64,000 nucleotides of DNA from an uncultured Chitinophagaceae bacterium (GTDB lineage: Bacteria > Bacteroidota > Bacteroidia > Chitinophagales > Chitinophagaceae): assembly GCA_937907395.1 (NCBI GenBank), contig CALCII010000011.1, forward strand, positions 620,001 to 684,000, given 5' to 3'. A program made the position numbers and the translations under genes. The notes below the pieces were generated by a model. The model had not been told where the DNA came from. It did not search any database and saw nothing but the letters and a program-made list of their open reading frames with translations. Below are positions 43,679-53,352 of the stretch, piece after piece (position 1 is the first letter of the stretch; each line of letters opens with the position of its first letter).

Positions 43679-43695
43679 ACTTTGAAAAACAAAGT
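43679..43695. promoter_or_regulatory. Candidate operator 2 before creD
   Basis: The palindrome ACTTTG-AAAAA-CAAAGT is followed by GCTTTTTAT, 28 bases before the creD ATG. Half-sites and the trailing GCTTTT are identical to the site at 42655-42671, while the 5-base spacer differs. Confidence 0.5.
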
Positions 43696-43722
43696 GCTTT
43701 TTATAAATATAAATACAATAAT

Positions 43723-45060
43723 ATGCAAACACAACAACCTCCTTCTTTCTGGCAACGCAATGCCACTTTTTTAAAAGCCATAGTAGTGGGCTTTTTAATC
43801 CTGGTGCTCATGATACCCAATGCTTTTATTACAGAATTGGTGCGGGAGCGTCAGGAACGGCAGAAAGAAATCATTGCAGAAGTGAGTTCGAAATGGGCCA
43901 GTGGACAGAAACTGACGGGTCCGTTTTTATTGTTGCCTTACTGGGAAACAAGTGTGAATGAGAAAGGGCAAACGGTGAATGAAAAAGAAACTGCTTATTT
44001 TCTTCCCGAACAATTACTTGTAAATGGCGAGTTGTTTCCCGAAGTGCGGCATCGCAGCATTTTTGAAGTGATGTTGTATAAATCGGATCTGAAAATATCC
44101 GGTTCGTTTACAGCTGCAGATGTGGCAGCATTGGGAATCAATCCTGAAAAAGTAATCTGGAGTGAAGCCCGGTTTTGTATTGGGTTATCAGATAACAGAG
44201 GTATTTCTGAACAATTACGTTTGAAAATAAATGACCAGGTGCAGGATATGAATGCAGGGCTGCCATCGAATCATGTAACAACATCAGGAGTCAATACAGT
44301 ATTACCCGAAGCAATTGTAAGAAATGCAGCGGGATTCCGGTTTGCTTTTGATCTGAAGTTAAAAGGATCAGAAAGTTTATATTTTACTCCGGTAGGCAAG
44401 GAAACAAAAGTGCAGCTGCATTCCACTTTTACGGAACCATCTTTTACAGGTAAGTTTTTACCCACATCTTCCCCGGTAAACAAAGAAGGGTTCAAAGCCG
44501 AATGGAATGTGCTTCATTTCACCCGTGATTTTCCACAAAGCTGGAAAGAAGAAAAAGCAAATATCGATGAGTATGCATTTGGTGTTCAGTTGTTACAGGG
44601 GGTTGATTCGTACAGTAAAACCATGCGCACTGTTAAGTATGCGCTCTTATTCATTGCTCTTACATTCTGTTTGTTTTTCTTTATTGAATTATTGCAAAAA
44701 AGAAGAATCCATCCGCTCCAATATGTGCTGGTTGGTTTTGCATTAAGTATATTCTATACCCTTTTACTTTCCATTGGTGAATATGTGGGCTTTAATGTTT
44801 CTTATGCCATTGCATCGGTTGCTACCATTGCATTGATCACATTCTACACCAGGTCTATCTTTCAGAAATGGAATATTGCTGTTGCATTAATGATTTTCCT
44901 GTCGGCACTTTACGGCTTTATTTACATTCTAATACAGTTGCAGGATGGTGCTTTGTTGTTTGGCAGTATTGGTCTGTTTGTGTTACTGGCAATCGTAATG
45001 TACTACTCGAGGAAAGTGGATTGGTATGGTGATAAGCAGGAAAACATAATATCTGAATAA
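43723..45060 (+). CDS. creD: Cell envelope integrity protein CreD
   Basis: 445 residues. One N-terminal membrane helix (about 16-34, AIVVGFLILVLMIPNAFITE) is followed by a large periplasmic domain (about 40-300). Four or more C-terminal helices follow (MRTVKYALLFIALTFCLFF, PLQYVLVGFALSIFYTLLLSI, and others). The block ALTFCLFFFIELLQKRRIHPLQYVLVG is diagnostic of CreD (inner membrane protein of the CreBC regulon in E. coli). Here control is by a local winged-helix protein and not by a two-component system, as inferred from gene order. Confidence 0.93.
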   Translation: MQTQQPPSFWQRNATFLKAIVVGFLILVLMIPNAFITELVRERQERQKEIIAEVSSKWASGQKLTGPFLLLPYWETSVNEKGQTVNEKETAYFLPEQLLVNGELFPEVRHRSIFEVMLYKSDLKISGSFTAADVAALGINPEKVIWSEARFCIGLSDNRGISEQLRLKINDQVQDMNAGLPSNHVTTSGVNTVLPEAIVRNAAGFRFAFDLKLKGSESLYFTPVGKETKVQLHSTFTEPSFTGKFLPTSSPVNKEGFKAEWNVLHFTRDFPQSWKEEKANIDEYAFGVQLLQGVDSYSKTMRTVKYALLFIALTFCLFFFIELLQKRRIHPLQYVLVGFALSIFYTLLLSIGEYVGFNVSYAIASVATIALITFYTRSIFQKWNIAVALMIFLSALYGFIYILIQLQDGALLFGSIGLFVLLAIVMYYSRKVDWYGDKQENIISE

Positions 45061-45074
45061 CAAAAACACTTTAC

Positions 45075-45482
45075 ATGACTGCATTTTTAGTTTGGTTAAA
45101 AGCTCAAGGTATTTATGCTTTGATACTCATTCCGGCTTTGTTTGTGCCTTTCATTTATGTTATGGCACTGTTTTATGCTTGGATTTGGGGAATACCAGCA
45201 CTATTGGCATTCATAATAGTAGTAGAGTTGTTCAAGCAATCACGATGGTATAATCTGCCGGCATTAATGTTAGCAGCATTAGTCATTACAATGCTGGCTA
45301 CCTATGGTGCCGCCTGGCAGTTCTCGGGTGGAAACAATACGTGGAATGAATTCATGTCTCAAATTCTTTACCCGATGGTGGGTTGGATAGCTGCATTACT
45401 GGCCGTGTTTTCATCAAGGAATGATTTGAGAAAAACAATTCTTGATGTGGCGGTTGATCAAAGTGAAGAGTTAGCTGAGTGA
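45075..45482 (+). CDS. Small membrane protein downstream of creD
   Basis: 135 residues with four likely membrane segments (about 14-34, 37-50, 57-75, 93-114). It starts 14 bases after creD on the same strand, so it is probably the last gene of the operon, which then reaches a strong terminator. No family was recognised. Confidence 0.65.
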   Translation: MTAFLVWLKAQGIYALILIPALFVPFIYVMALFYAWIWGIPALLAFIIVVELFKQSRWYNLPALMLAALVITMLATYGAAWQFSGGNNTWNEFMSQILYPMVGWIAALLAVFSSRNDLRKTILDVAVDQSEELAE

Positions 45483-45488
45483 AATTAA

Positions 45489-45514
45489 AAAGGCGGAGTA
45501 ACAACTCCGCCTTT
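45489..45514. terminator. Bidirectional terminator between creD operon and BamA-like gene
   Basis: AAAGGCGGAGT and ACTCCGCCTTT form a perfect 11-bp stem with a 4-base loop; it is A-rich and T-rich on its two sides and separates convergent genes. Confidence 0.88.
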
Positions 45515-45531
45515 CATTTATAAGTTGATTT

Positions 45532-48500
45532 TTAGAAATCAAATCCAAGTGATACATACAGTTTTGGTTTGCCTTTAAAGAATCCGTTCATGGGCCAGCC
45601 GGCATCAAACCGTACAAAATAACCAAGCAATGTACTGCGGGCACCAAAACCATAACCGCCAAGAAATGGTCCTATACCGGGTGCTTTAATTTCAACAGAC
45701 AACGGATTACCCGGTTCTGAATAGGTTACATTAGGGCGCCCTAACTTGTTGAACTTGCCGTTCCACGCTGTTCCTAAATCAAGAAACTGAACAATCTGGA
45801 AGTTTCTGAGAAACGCATTGTTAACCGGACGATTCAATAATGTAGAAAGCAATGGTAAACGAAGCTCACTGTTAATTACAATATTGTTGTTCCCGTTAGC
45901 TGCATTTTGTGTAAATCCTCTGAGGTTTACTGCTAATGACTCATATACATAAGAGGCATCAGGAGCAGGACGGTTGGCTGTATTGAAATAGCGTTCTTTC
46001 ACTACTCCGTCTCTCACTACCTGGTTATTACCCAACATCATCCATCCATCTGTACCACCTAAATAGTAAATGAGTTTATTATCTCCCCAGGAGAAATCAC
46101 CAGCAGCACGTACAGCCCAGATAAAGTTGCGATAGATTTTAAGATAATGTCGTCCATCAAAACCTACATTAAATGTAAGATCGCCCTGGTCATTTCTGCC
46201 GTTGCCAACATAAGTTCCCCCCATGCGGTTAAATAATTCAAACCATCCTTTGAAACGAATACCGTTCCAGATATTCATAGCAGGTGCAATGGAGTTATCG
46301 TGTACAAACTCAGCACGTGCAGTGAGGAATCGTTCATCCTGGTTGGGTTCTTTTAAGGTAGCTGGCAATTGCGGTGAAGCAAGCAATACATAAAGATCTT
46401 TTCTCACACCTGCAGTTAAGCGAATGCTTTGCACTTCATTAAAGGGATAAGAAATATTTCCCTGGTAAATATTGGTATATAGTTTTCCCGGAAATGAAAT
46501 GCCCTGGTTGACATCCTGAAAACCAACCGTGGTATTTGATCTGTAATAAGTCAGTCCCCAATCGAGACGGCGACGAAGATTATCAAACCGCATGAACACT
46601 TCTTTGTCTTCAAATCCATAATTTAAACGGTATCCACCTGTGAATTTATAGTCTTCCATAAACTCCATGGCAGCAACCTTTGTCATGGCATTCAATGCAT
46701 TTCCATTTCCAAGATTTACAGGTCCTAATGCTCCGCTGTAAGGTTGAAAACGATTCATCACCAGTGTGTTGTTAGACAGGAAGTTGGTGGTGAGGTTATC
46801 AACGAAATACTTTTTATTGTATTTGTAAATACGCATTTTGTTGAGCACTTCTTCCCGTCCCAGTGAATTTGCGCCCATCAGTTTTACACCTGTTTTACTA
46901 CTGTCTTCTTTGAATTCGGATTCAAAAAAATCATTGGTTACAACAGGTGGGGCTTGTGTGGTGCTGTCCACAAGGTCGGTCCGTTGCTGGGTGTCTTCAT
47001 TTTTGATTTTATCCAAACGGGTGGATCGTTTAATGTATTCCGTTGGACGGGCATTCACATTCCTTTTCCGTAAAGTTTGTTCATCGGGTTTCAGTTTATA
47101 CAGGAATTTAAATTCTCCCTGTTTATTTACTTCTGTAACCTGTCCGTTATCACCTGCAATTCTTGTTTCTAAAACACTGCTTTGATAGTTGGTGATAGGG
47201 AATGTGTAAGCACTGTCGTTTGTAATGCGGAAAAAACCAATCGAATCGGGTTCTGTTTTATTCCATGCTTTCAATGTTGAATCCAGTTCTTTTCGATCAG
47301 GATTTCTTAAAATTTCTTCACCCACACGATACATTGTGTCCACACCAGCAGCTTGTGTGCGGAAAAATCCTGCCCAACGGTTACCAATTCCGTTTTCATC
47401 GCTGATGAATGTAAAGTGATTGGTATTATACTGGCTGGGGTAACGTGCATTACCGTATTTAATATTGGTAAGTTGTGATATTTGTTTGAACTCCGATTTA
47501 TTCCAGTTGTCAATCAGGAAGATATTATACCGGTGCTTGGGTAACACAGTATCACCTGTTGGTGCATCAGCCGTTGGACGGTTGGATGAGAAAATAATTC
47601 CTGTTTTGCCCGGGAATGCTACAAATGTTGCATCCAGATCGTCGTATACATCATTGGTGATCTGTTCCAGTTTCTGATCCTGGATTTTGTATACATAGAT
47701 ATCACTTTGTCCGCCTTTCACGCCACTAAAAATGAGTGTGTTGGGATCAAGCATGTACTGCATGTCATTGATCTGCTCAAAAGGCAATTGCTGATTTTTA
47801 ATTGTTTTCGTGCGGGTGAAGGCGTCGTAAACAGTGAGATAAATTTTGCCTTTTTCCCATGTTATCATACTGATGCGGGTGCCTTTTGGATCCCATGCCA
47901 GCAGCGGATAATTAGGGTTGGGCAATTCTTCCAGGTTGCGCACACCACTTTTCCAAAGTACTTTTTCTGAAATGAAATTTTCATTGAGGATCACCCTGGT
48001 TAATCCTCTTTTATATTCAACTACTGCATAGGTAAAACTCTTTGGATTGGGGTTTGCCTGGAAACGGAAGTAATCTGATTTTCCAATTTCTTTTGGTACC
48101 GTCAATCGTCCGCTTGGAACATTTCTGCGGGCACGTATATCTTTGAAATACTTATCACGGTTGTATTGCATAAACTCAATGAGAACATCTTTGAGTTTTT
48201 TCTTGCAGATATTCTGGGTGGCACGGTTTACGTTTTTGTAAATCCGGCTCAGGTATAAGAGGTAGGTTACATTTTCTTTCCGGTATTTTTCTTCAATATA
48301 ATACCAGAAAGCATGGCCTGCTAGTTTGGGTTGGGCTGCTGCAAAGTCGTAGAAACTTTTGAACTGAAAGCCGAGCATAGCACTTTTCAAATCATTATCT
48401 AATTGCGTACTCCAGCTTTCACCTACATAAGCAATGTATCCATCGGTCATCCATTTCGGTAAATCAAGCAAAGCCTGGTTTTGGGCAAACTCACCCAGGT

Positions 48501-48978
48501 CGTCGCCAAACAACATGCTTTCCACCAATACACGTGCAATTCCTTCACGGATCTGGCGGCGTAAATCATTATGATCGCCATTGTAATAAACAACCAGCTT
48601 ATTGTTTACCAGTTTGGTTACACCACCCGATGTATGCCATTCTGTTCCTAATCCGATATTAGATTGCTTAAAATCGTTGAAATTATTATAGAGGACAATA
48701 TTGAGTCTGCGTTGAATGCCATATTCCACAAAATCTTCAATAGAAGGAAGTTCTTCTTCGGCAGTTTGTGTTACAAATTTGGCCAGTTCAAGCCCGTTCT
48801 GGGTATAATGGACATTGAAATTGGGACTTTGATAAAAGTTCCATCTGAATTTGGTAAACTGTACACGGTTCTTACCATATTCCACCATGTTCACCTGTGC
48901 TGTTGCTGCACCGGTAACCATCAACAATGCCAGTAAGCACCCGGAGAGCCTGAAAACGTTCATCTTATGAATTCGCAT
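45532..48978 (-). CDS. Large exported TolB-propeller/BamA-like outer-membrane protein
   Basis: 1148 residues from the ATG at 48978 (MRIHKMNVFRLSGCLLALLM..ATAQ); ATG 48963 is an alternative. Order of parts: signal peptide; a gluzincin/peptidase-MA-like domain (about 35-260, with WHTSGGVTKLVNNKLVV and LLDLPKWMTDGYIAYVGE); a TolB-like propeller (about 290-560, YPLLAWDPKGTRISMITWEKG, FSGVKGGQSDIYVY); a disordered charged linker; and a C-terminal BamA/Omp85-like barrel ending FLGGYGFGARSTLLGYFVRFD and SLGFDF. The HExxH expected of an active gluzincin is not visible (REGIARVLVES aligns there), so the peptidase fold appears inactive. Confidence 0.85.
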   Translation of the reverse strand: MRIHKMNVFRLSGCLLALLMVTGAATAQVNMVEYGKNRVQFTKFRWNFYQSPNFNVHYTQNGLELAKFVTQTAEEELPSIEDFVEYGIQRRLNIVLYNNFNDFKQSNIGLGTEWHTSGGVTKLVNNKLVVYYNGDHNDLRRQIREGIARVLVESMLFGDDLGEFAQNQALLDLPKWMTDGYIAYVGESWSTQLDNDLKSAMLGFQFKSFYDFAAAQPKLAGHAFWYYIEEKYRKENVTYLLYLSRIYKNVNRATQNICKKKLKDVLIEFMQYNRDKYFKDIRARRNVPSGRLTVPKEIGKSDYFRFQANPNPKSFTYAVVEYKRGLTRVILNENFISEKVLWKSGVRNLEELPNPNYPLLAWDPKGTRISMITWEKGKIYLTVYDAFTRTKTIKNQQLPFEQINDMQYMLDPNTLIFSGVKGGQSDIYVYKIQDQKLEQITNDVYDDLDATFVAFPGKTGIIFSSNRPTADAPTGDTVLPKHRYNIFLIDNWNKSEFKQISQLTNIKYGNARYPSQYNTNHFTFISDENGIGNRWAGFFRTQAAGVDTMYRVGEEILRNPDRKELDSTLKAWNKTEPDSIGFFRITNDSAYTFPITNYQSSVLETRIAGDNGQVTEVNKQGEFKFLYKLKPDEQTLRKRNVNARPTEYIKRSTRLDKIKNEDTQQRTDLVDSTTQAPPVVTNDFFESEFKEDSSKTGVKLMGANSLGREEVLNKMRIYKYNKKYFVDNLTTNFLSNNTLVMNRFQPYSGALGPVNLGNGNALNAMTKVAAMEFMEDYKFTGGYRLNYGFEDKEVFMRFDNLRRRLDWGLTYYRSNTTVGFQDVNQGISFPGKLYTNIYQGNISYPFNEVQSIRLTAGVRKDLYVLLASPQLPATLKEPNQDERFLTARAEFVHDNSIAPAMNIWNGIRFKGWFELFNRMGGTYVGNGRNDQGDLTFNVGFDGRHYLKIYRNFIWAVRAAGDFSWGDNKLIYYLGGTDGWMMLGNNQVVRDGVVKERYFNTANRPAPDASYVYESLAVNLRGFTQNAANGNNNIVINSELRLPLLSTLLNRPVNNAFLRNFQIVQFLDLGTAWNGKFNKLGRPNVTYSEPGNPLSVEIKAPGIGPFLGGYGFGARSTLLGYFVRFDAGWPMNGFFKGKPKLYVSLGFDF

Positions 48979-49047
48979 AATTTCGTGTTGTAAATGAATA
49001 TCCACGCAGGATCAATGATCAGCATTTAAAAGTACAAAATTCGGTTC

Positions 49048-49686
49048 ATGTTATCTGTTAAAGCTTTCACGTTTAACCCCGTTCAGGAAAACACATATCT
49101 CCTTTATAACGAACAGCATACAGCGGTTCTTATTGACCCCGGCTGTTATTTTGACGAAGAGCGGGATCAGCTGCTTGGTTTTGTTACAGAAAAGGGCCTT
49201 TCGGTAACGAATCTGCTCAACACACATTGCCACCTGGATCATGTATTTGGCAACAAGTGGGCTTATGAAACCTGGGGAAAGGAACTGCAGATTCATGCTA
49301 ACGAACAGGTGATGCTGGAACGGGCTCCGGCAAGCGGATTGATGTGGAACCTGCCCTTTGATAATTACAACGGGCCGCTTCAGTTTTTTAACGGTGGCGA
49401 TGAAATTGTGATGGATAACGACCGGTTACTTATCCTTGAAGCACCGGGACATTCGCCTGGACATGTTTGTTTTTATTGTAAAGAGCAGGGATTTGTAATT
49501 GGAGGTGATGTGTTGTTCAGGGGGAGTATTGGCCGTACCGATTTGCCCGGCGGCAGTTACGAAACACTCATCCACAGTATCCGTACGCAACTTTTTACTT
49601 TGCCCGATGAAACGGTTGTTTACAGTGGACATGGACAACCAACAACCATTGGTTATGAAAAACGAAACAATCCTTTCTTTCAGTAA
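49048..49686 (+). CDS. Metallo-beta-lactamase-fold hydrolase (glyoxalase II-like)
   Basis: 212 residues. The metal-binding motif THCHLDH is followed by GHSPGHVCFY, the Asp in IGGDVLFRGSIGRTDLPGG, and a final GHGQPTTIGYEKRNNPF. These are the YcbL/GloB-type ligands, so it should be a two-metal hydrolase, likely of thioesters such as S-lactoylglutathione-like substrates; the exact substrate is not known. The stop is 3 bases from the convergent flippase gene. It is divergent from the BamA-like gene. Confidence 0.92.
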   Translation: MLSVKAFTFNPVQENTYLLYNEQHTAVLIDPGCYFDEERDQLLGFVTEKGLSVTNLLNTHCHLDHVFGNKWAYETWGKELQIHANEQVMLERAPASGLMWNLPFDNYNGPLQFFNGGDEIVMDNDRLLILEAPGHSPGHVCFYCKEQGFVIGGDVLFRGSIGRTDLPGGSYETLIHSIRTQLFTLPDETVVYSGHGQPTTIGYEKRNNPFFQ

Positions 49687-49689
49687 GGC

Positions 49690-51195
49690 TTAAACGAAAC
49701 GGTTGAGAACAGGGATTTTCTGAAATTCTTTTTTCTCCATCCGTAATACAAAAATGGTAAAACCTACCAGTAATAAGGTTCCTGTTGCAATACTCATCCA
49801 AAGAGAAGGGAGAAAAGTGGACAACCAGCGGTGAAACAATACAATGATGGAAACCAACACCAGGTATGAAATCATTTTTTTTACCGCATAAGGAACCGGG
49901 TAATATTTTTGTCCGAAGTAATAACTGGATACCATCATAAACAGATAGCAGGTGAAGGTAGCAATGGCTGCTCCCCAGTAATGTAAAACAGGTATGAGCA
50001 GAATGTTTAAAATGATGGTGATTACAGCTCCTGCAATCGTGATTGCAGCACCATACCAGTTTTTATTGGTGAGTTTATACCAGATGCTGAGATTGTAGTA
50101 AATGCCCAGGAAAATATTTCCCATCGCCAACAACAGCACTACATTAATGCCTTCGCCCCATGCTTTTGATTTCAGCGTAATGATCCATTTTAGAGCATCG
50201 AGGTAAAGTCCGATGCCCAGAAACATAAAGCAACAAGCCAACACAAAAAATTTCATAATACGTGCATAGGTTAAATGCACATCCTGGTCTTTGGACCGGT
50301 TGAAGAAGAAGGGTTCGGCGGCCATACGAAAAGCCTGTATCATAATGGTAATAAGCACAGCAATGCGGTACAGATTGGCAAACACACCCAGTTGATGTTT
50401 GGCTTCTTCTGCCGGCACATCCACCACATGCTGGTATACCAACCGGCTGAGCATATCGTTGATCATGCCACCCAGTCCCACAATTACGAGAGGTGCACTG
50501 TAGTTGAGTACTTTTTTCCACAGGGCAGCATCAAACTGAAAGCGGATTTTCATCCATTCTTTGTTGAGCAACAGGAAGGTAAAAATGCTGCCGCATAAAT
50601 TGCCAATGAGATAATAACCGATTCCGATTTCTTTATTGTAGATGTTGTTTATAAAACTGTCGCTGTGCTGTTGCAGGTAAGCCGGAAGAATACCCAGAAA
50701 GGTGATTACGATTGTAACGTTCACCAAAATGCCCGCAATTCTTACGAATGCATATTTACGGGGACGGTTTTCCTGGCGCAGCATGGCAAAGGGTAATGTA
50801 GCCAGCGTATCGAAGAAAATGATCCAGCACATCCAGGTGATGTACTCCGGGTTGTCTTGCAAACCAGCTGCTGAAACAATCCATGGTTTCGCCAGAAACA
50901 GCAAAGTGGTAAACAAGAGGGTGCTGGCTGCTAAAGAAAGGGAAAGTGTGCTGTAAAGCTTACTGCCCAGTTCTTTCTCTCTTGAAAAATTGAAATAGGC
51001 TGTTTCCAGTCCGTAAGTAAAAAGGATATTTAAAAAAGGAACAATGGCATATACCTGGGTGAGATCGGCCGTAACGGCGGGTTGTGCAAATAAAAAAGGC
51101 AGCGCCATATTCATCAGGTATCCAAGGAACCTGCTTGCAATGGTGGGTAATCCATACCACAAAGTTTGTCCGGCCAGTTTCTTTATGCCACTCAA
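49690..51195 (-). CDS. Oligosaccharide flippase / polysaccharide biosynthesis protein (MVF/Wzx type)
   Basis: 501 residues with about 12-14 membrane segments. The early LAGQTLWYGLPTIASRFLGYLMNM is typical of Wzx/RfbX-like proteins, followed by VYAIVPFLNILFTYGLETAYFNF and RPRKYAFVRIAGILVNVTIV. It would move lipid-linked sugars or precursors across the inner membrane. No glycosyltransferase genes are next to it. It may serve LPS or another envelope glycan. Confidence 0.87.
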   Translation of the reverse strand: MSGIKKLAGQTLWYGLPTIASRFLGYLMNMALPFLFAQPAVTADLTQVYAIVPFLNILFTYGLETAYFNFSREKELGSKLYSTLSLSLAASTLLFTTLLFLAKPWIVSAAGLQDNPEYITWMCWIIFFDTLATLPFAMLRQENRPRKYAFVRIAGILVNVTIVITFLGILPAYLQQHSDSFINNIYNKEIGIGYYLIGNLCGSIFTFLLLNKEWMKIRFQFDAALWKKVLNYSAPLVIVGLGGMINDMLSRLVYQHVVDVPAEEAKHQLGVFANLYRIAVLITIMIQAFRMAAEPFFFNRSKDQDVHLTYARIMKFFVLACCFMFLGIGLYLDALKWIITLKSKAWGEGINVVLLLAMGNIFLGIYYNLSIWYKLTNKNWYGAAITIAGAVITIILNILLIPVLHYWGAAIATFTCYLFMMVSSYYFGQKYYPVPYAVKKMISYLVLVSIIVLFHRWLSTFLPSLWMSIATGTLLLVGFTIFVLRMEKKEFQKIPVLNRFV

Positions 51196-51335
51196 TGTAA
51201 AACGATTTGAAGCGTAAAATTATTCAAACATACATTCAATTTCCATGCAACGGCACTTTGTTGTTTTTTATCTTAGCAGTGGAATTCATTTAAAGAACCG
51301 CAATTGCTGGGGTTCTGTTATTAAATCAAATAAAC

Positions 51336-51971
51336 ATGAAACAGTTATTGTTATTGCCTGTACTGTTACTGGGCGTATTATCATTAGCAGCGCAGGTGCC
51401 CGGAGAGTTAGAGATGAATAAGAAGAAAGTGCCTTCCATTGTAACACAGGTGCCGGTTGCACCATCCATTACAGAAGAAGCGATTCGGGATAAGCTTTCT
51501 CAGAAAGGATATATTGGAAAAGAAAGCAAAGGGGTGATTTTATATAAAGGCGTTCGCATACCCGAAATTTCCAATGAACTGGTTGATTTGTATTTGAAAG
51601 TGGAACGCAAGAGCAGAAAAGATAAAGATGAAAGCCTGGTGTATGTAACCGTTTCAAAAGGATATGAAAATTATGTAACTCCTGTTAATGATTCTGCAAC
51701 AGTGAACAGGGTGATCAGTTTTTCTGCCAACTTCCTTCCGTGGGCCGAAGCATTAGCTTTGGAAAAAGATATCAAAGACCAGGAAGACCGTTTGAAATCG
51801 GCAGAAAAAAAATACAATGACTTATTGAGCGATGGTGATGGATTGCAAAAGAAACTTACCAAACTTCAACAGGACATTGAAGAAAATAAGTCAAGTGTAC
51901 AAAAACAAAAATCCGAAGTGGAAACACAACGAAAAGCACTTGAAATTTTAAAGTCGAAGCGGAAACAATAA
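51336..51971 (+). CDS. Exported coiled-coil protein, unknown
   Basis: 211 residues. The signal peptide MKQLLLLPVLLLGVLSLAAQ is followed by a beta-rich segment (KGVILYKGVRIPEISNELVDLYLKV, LVYVTVSKGYENYVTPVND). A long C-terminal coiled coil (about 145-211, KDIKDQEDRLKSAEKKYND, LQQDIEENKSSVQKQKSEV) ends in lysines. No named family was recognised. It stands alone; the 100 bases downstream contain complementary CACTTCTTC / GAAGAAGTG segments. Confidence 0.75.
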   Translation: MKQLLLLPVLLLGVLSLAAQVPGELEMNKKKVPSIVTQVPVAPSITEEAIRDKLSQKGYIGKESKGVILYKGVRIPEISNELVDLYLKVERKSRKDKDESLVYVTVSKGYENYVTPVNDSATVNRVISFSANFLPWAEALALEKDIKDQEDRLKSAEKKYNDLLSDGDGLQKKLTKLQQDIEENKSSVQKQKSEVETQRKALEILKSKRKQ

Positions 51972-52071
51972 AACGGAATCGCACTTCTTCATTTGTCTGT
52001 TCCGATTGAATGACGAATGAAGAACAAGGAATTCAGAACGAAGAAGTGAGTCCTCCTCATTCAAGGCTGGT

Positions 52072-52479
52072 TTAAAAATCCCGGGGCCAGAATTTTTTTC
52101 TGGCCTCTTTTCGTTGGGCATTTTTCTTTTTTGACTCCAATCTTTTTTCTTTCATTGCTCTGGATGGTTTCACTGCTATCCGTGCTTTTTTGGGTGTAAG
52201 AGCAACCGCTACCAGATGATTGATTTTTTCAATCACTTCTTCTTTGTTCGCCTGCTGTGTCCTGTGTACCTGGCTTTTTACCATCAATTCACCCTCTTTC
52301 GTAATACGGTTGCTGAGTTTTTCCAGCACCAGGTTTTTTTGCTCATCTGTTAATAGTTGGGAACTGGCAACAGGCCAATAACCCATCACCATCGTTTCCA
52401 CTTTATTAACGTTTTGTCCGCCGGCACCACCACTCCTGGCCGTTTGAAATTTAATTTCGTTTCTGAGATTGATATGCAT
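52072..52479 (-). CDS. arfB: Alternative ribosome-rescue peptidyl-tRNA hydrolase ArfB
   Basis: 135 residues. The GGQ loop FQTARSGGAGGQNVNKVETMV is near residue 20, and the tail is basic (AVKPSRAMKEKRLESKKKN..), as in ArfB/YaeJ, which releases nascent chains from stalled ribosomes and places the tail in the empty mRNA channel. It is too short for RF1/RF2 and lacks a codon-recognition domain. It is divergent from dtd. Confidence 0.93.
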   Translation of the reverse strand: MHINLRNEIKFQTARSGGAGGQNVNKVETMVMGYWPVASSQLLTDEQKNLVLEKLSNRITKEGELMVKSQVHRTQQANKEEVIEKINHLVAVALTPKKARIAVKPSRAMKEKRLESKKKNAQRKEARKKFWPRDF

Positions 52480-52532
52480 TTTATGAATGAACCCTGTATT
52501 TTAGAGGAACTAAATTACAACGAAGCCGGAAT

Positions 52533-52985
52533 ATGAGAGCCGTCATACAAAGAGTAAGCAGTGCATCTGTAAAAGTGGAAGGGGTGGTTACAGGACAAAT
52601 TCAAAAAGGGTTATTGGTGTTGTTGGGTATAGAAGATGCCGATACGCAGGAAGATATTCAATGGCTGAGTGCCAAAATCGTCAATCTGCGCATTTTTGAG
52701 GATGAACAGGGTGTAATGAATTTATCTTTAAAAGAAGTACAGGGTGATCTGTTGTTGGTGAGCCAGTTTACACTGCATGCATCAACAAAAAAAGGGAATC
52801 GCCCTTCTTATATTAAAGCAAGCAAGCCCGGGTTTGCCATCCCCATGTATGAATCCATGATTCAACAGATGGAAGCAGAGCTGGGCAAGAAGATCCATAC
52901 AGGTGTTTTTGGAGCAGATATGAAAGTTGAATTGTTGAATGATGGCCCGGTGACGATTGTCATTGATTCGAAGAATAAGGAATAA
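52533..52985 (+). CDS. dtd: D-aminoacyl-tRNA deacylase
   Basis: 150 residues, the standard size. It begins MRAVIQRVSSASVKVEG. The two family motifs are LLVSQFTLHAS and NDGPVTIVID near the C-terminus. The enzyme removes D-amino acids, and some glycine, from tRNA. It lies 28 bases before the MazG-like gene and may be co-transcribed with it. Confidence 0.96.
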   Translation: MRAVIQRVSSASVKVEGVVTGQIQKGLLVLLGIEDADTQEDIQWLSAKIVNLRIFEDEQGVMNLSLKEVQGDLLLVSQFTLHASTKKGNRPSYIKASKPGFAIPMYESMIQQMEAELGKKIHTGVFGADMKVELLNDGPVTIVIDSKNKE

Positions 52986-53013
52986 TTGTTCAATTTGAAA
53001 ATTTGAAAATGAT

Positions 53014-53352
53014 ATGGCAAGTGAAATGACAATACAAGAAGCACAACAACAAGTGGACGGATGGATCAAAACGGTGGGGGTTCGTTATTTTAATGAACTC
53101 ACCAACCTGGGAATTTTGATGGAAGAAGTAGGGGAGCTGTCCCGGCTGATGGTTCGTACCTACGGAGAGCAATCCTTCAAAGAATCGGATAAAGGAAAAG
53201 AGTTGGGCGATGAAATGGCCGATGTGTTATGGGTGCTTATTTGCCTTGCCAATCAAACGGGAGTGGATCTTACAGCCGCTTTACAAAAGAATTTTGAGAA
53301 AAAGAATATCCGGGATGCCAGCCGGCATTCGGATAATCCGAAACTAAAATAA
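53014..53352 (+). CDS. MazG-like nucleotide pyrophosphohydrolase
   Basis: 112 residues. Metal-binding motifs are EEVGELSRLM and ELGDEMADVLWVL. A small single-domain MazG protein of this type cleaves nucleoside triphosphates or related substrates to monophosphate and pyrophosphate. An alternative start is ATG 53026. It ends with a strong bidirectional terminator. Confidence 0.92.
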   Translation: MASEMTIQEAQQQVDGWIKTVGVRYFNELTNLGILMEEVGELSRLMVRTYGEQSFKESDKGKELGDEMADVLWVLICLANQTGVDLTAALQKNFEKKNIRDASRHSDNPKLK

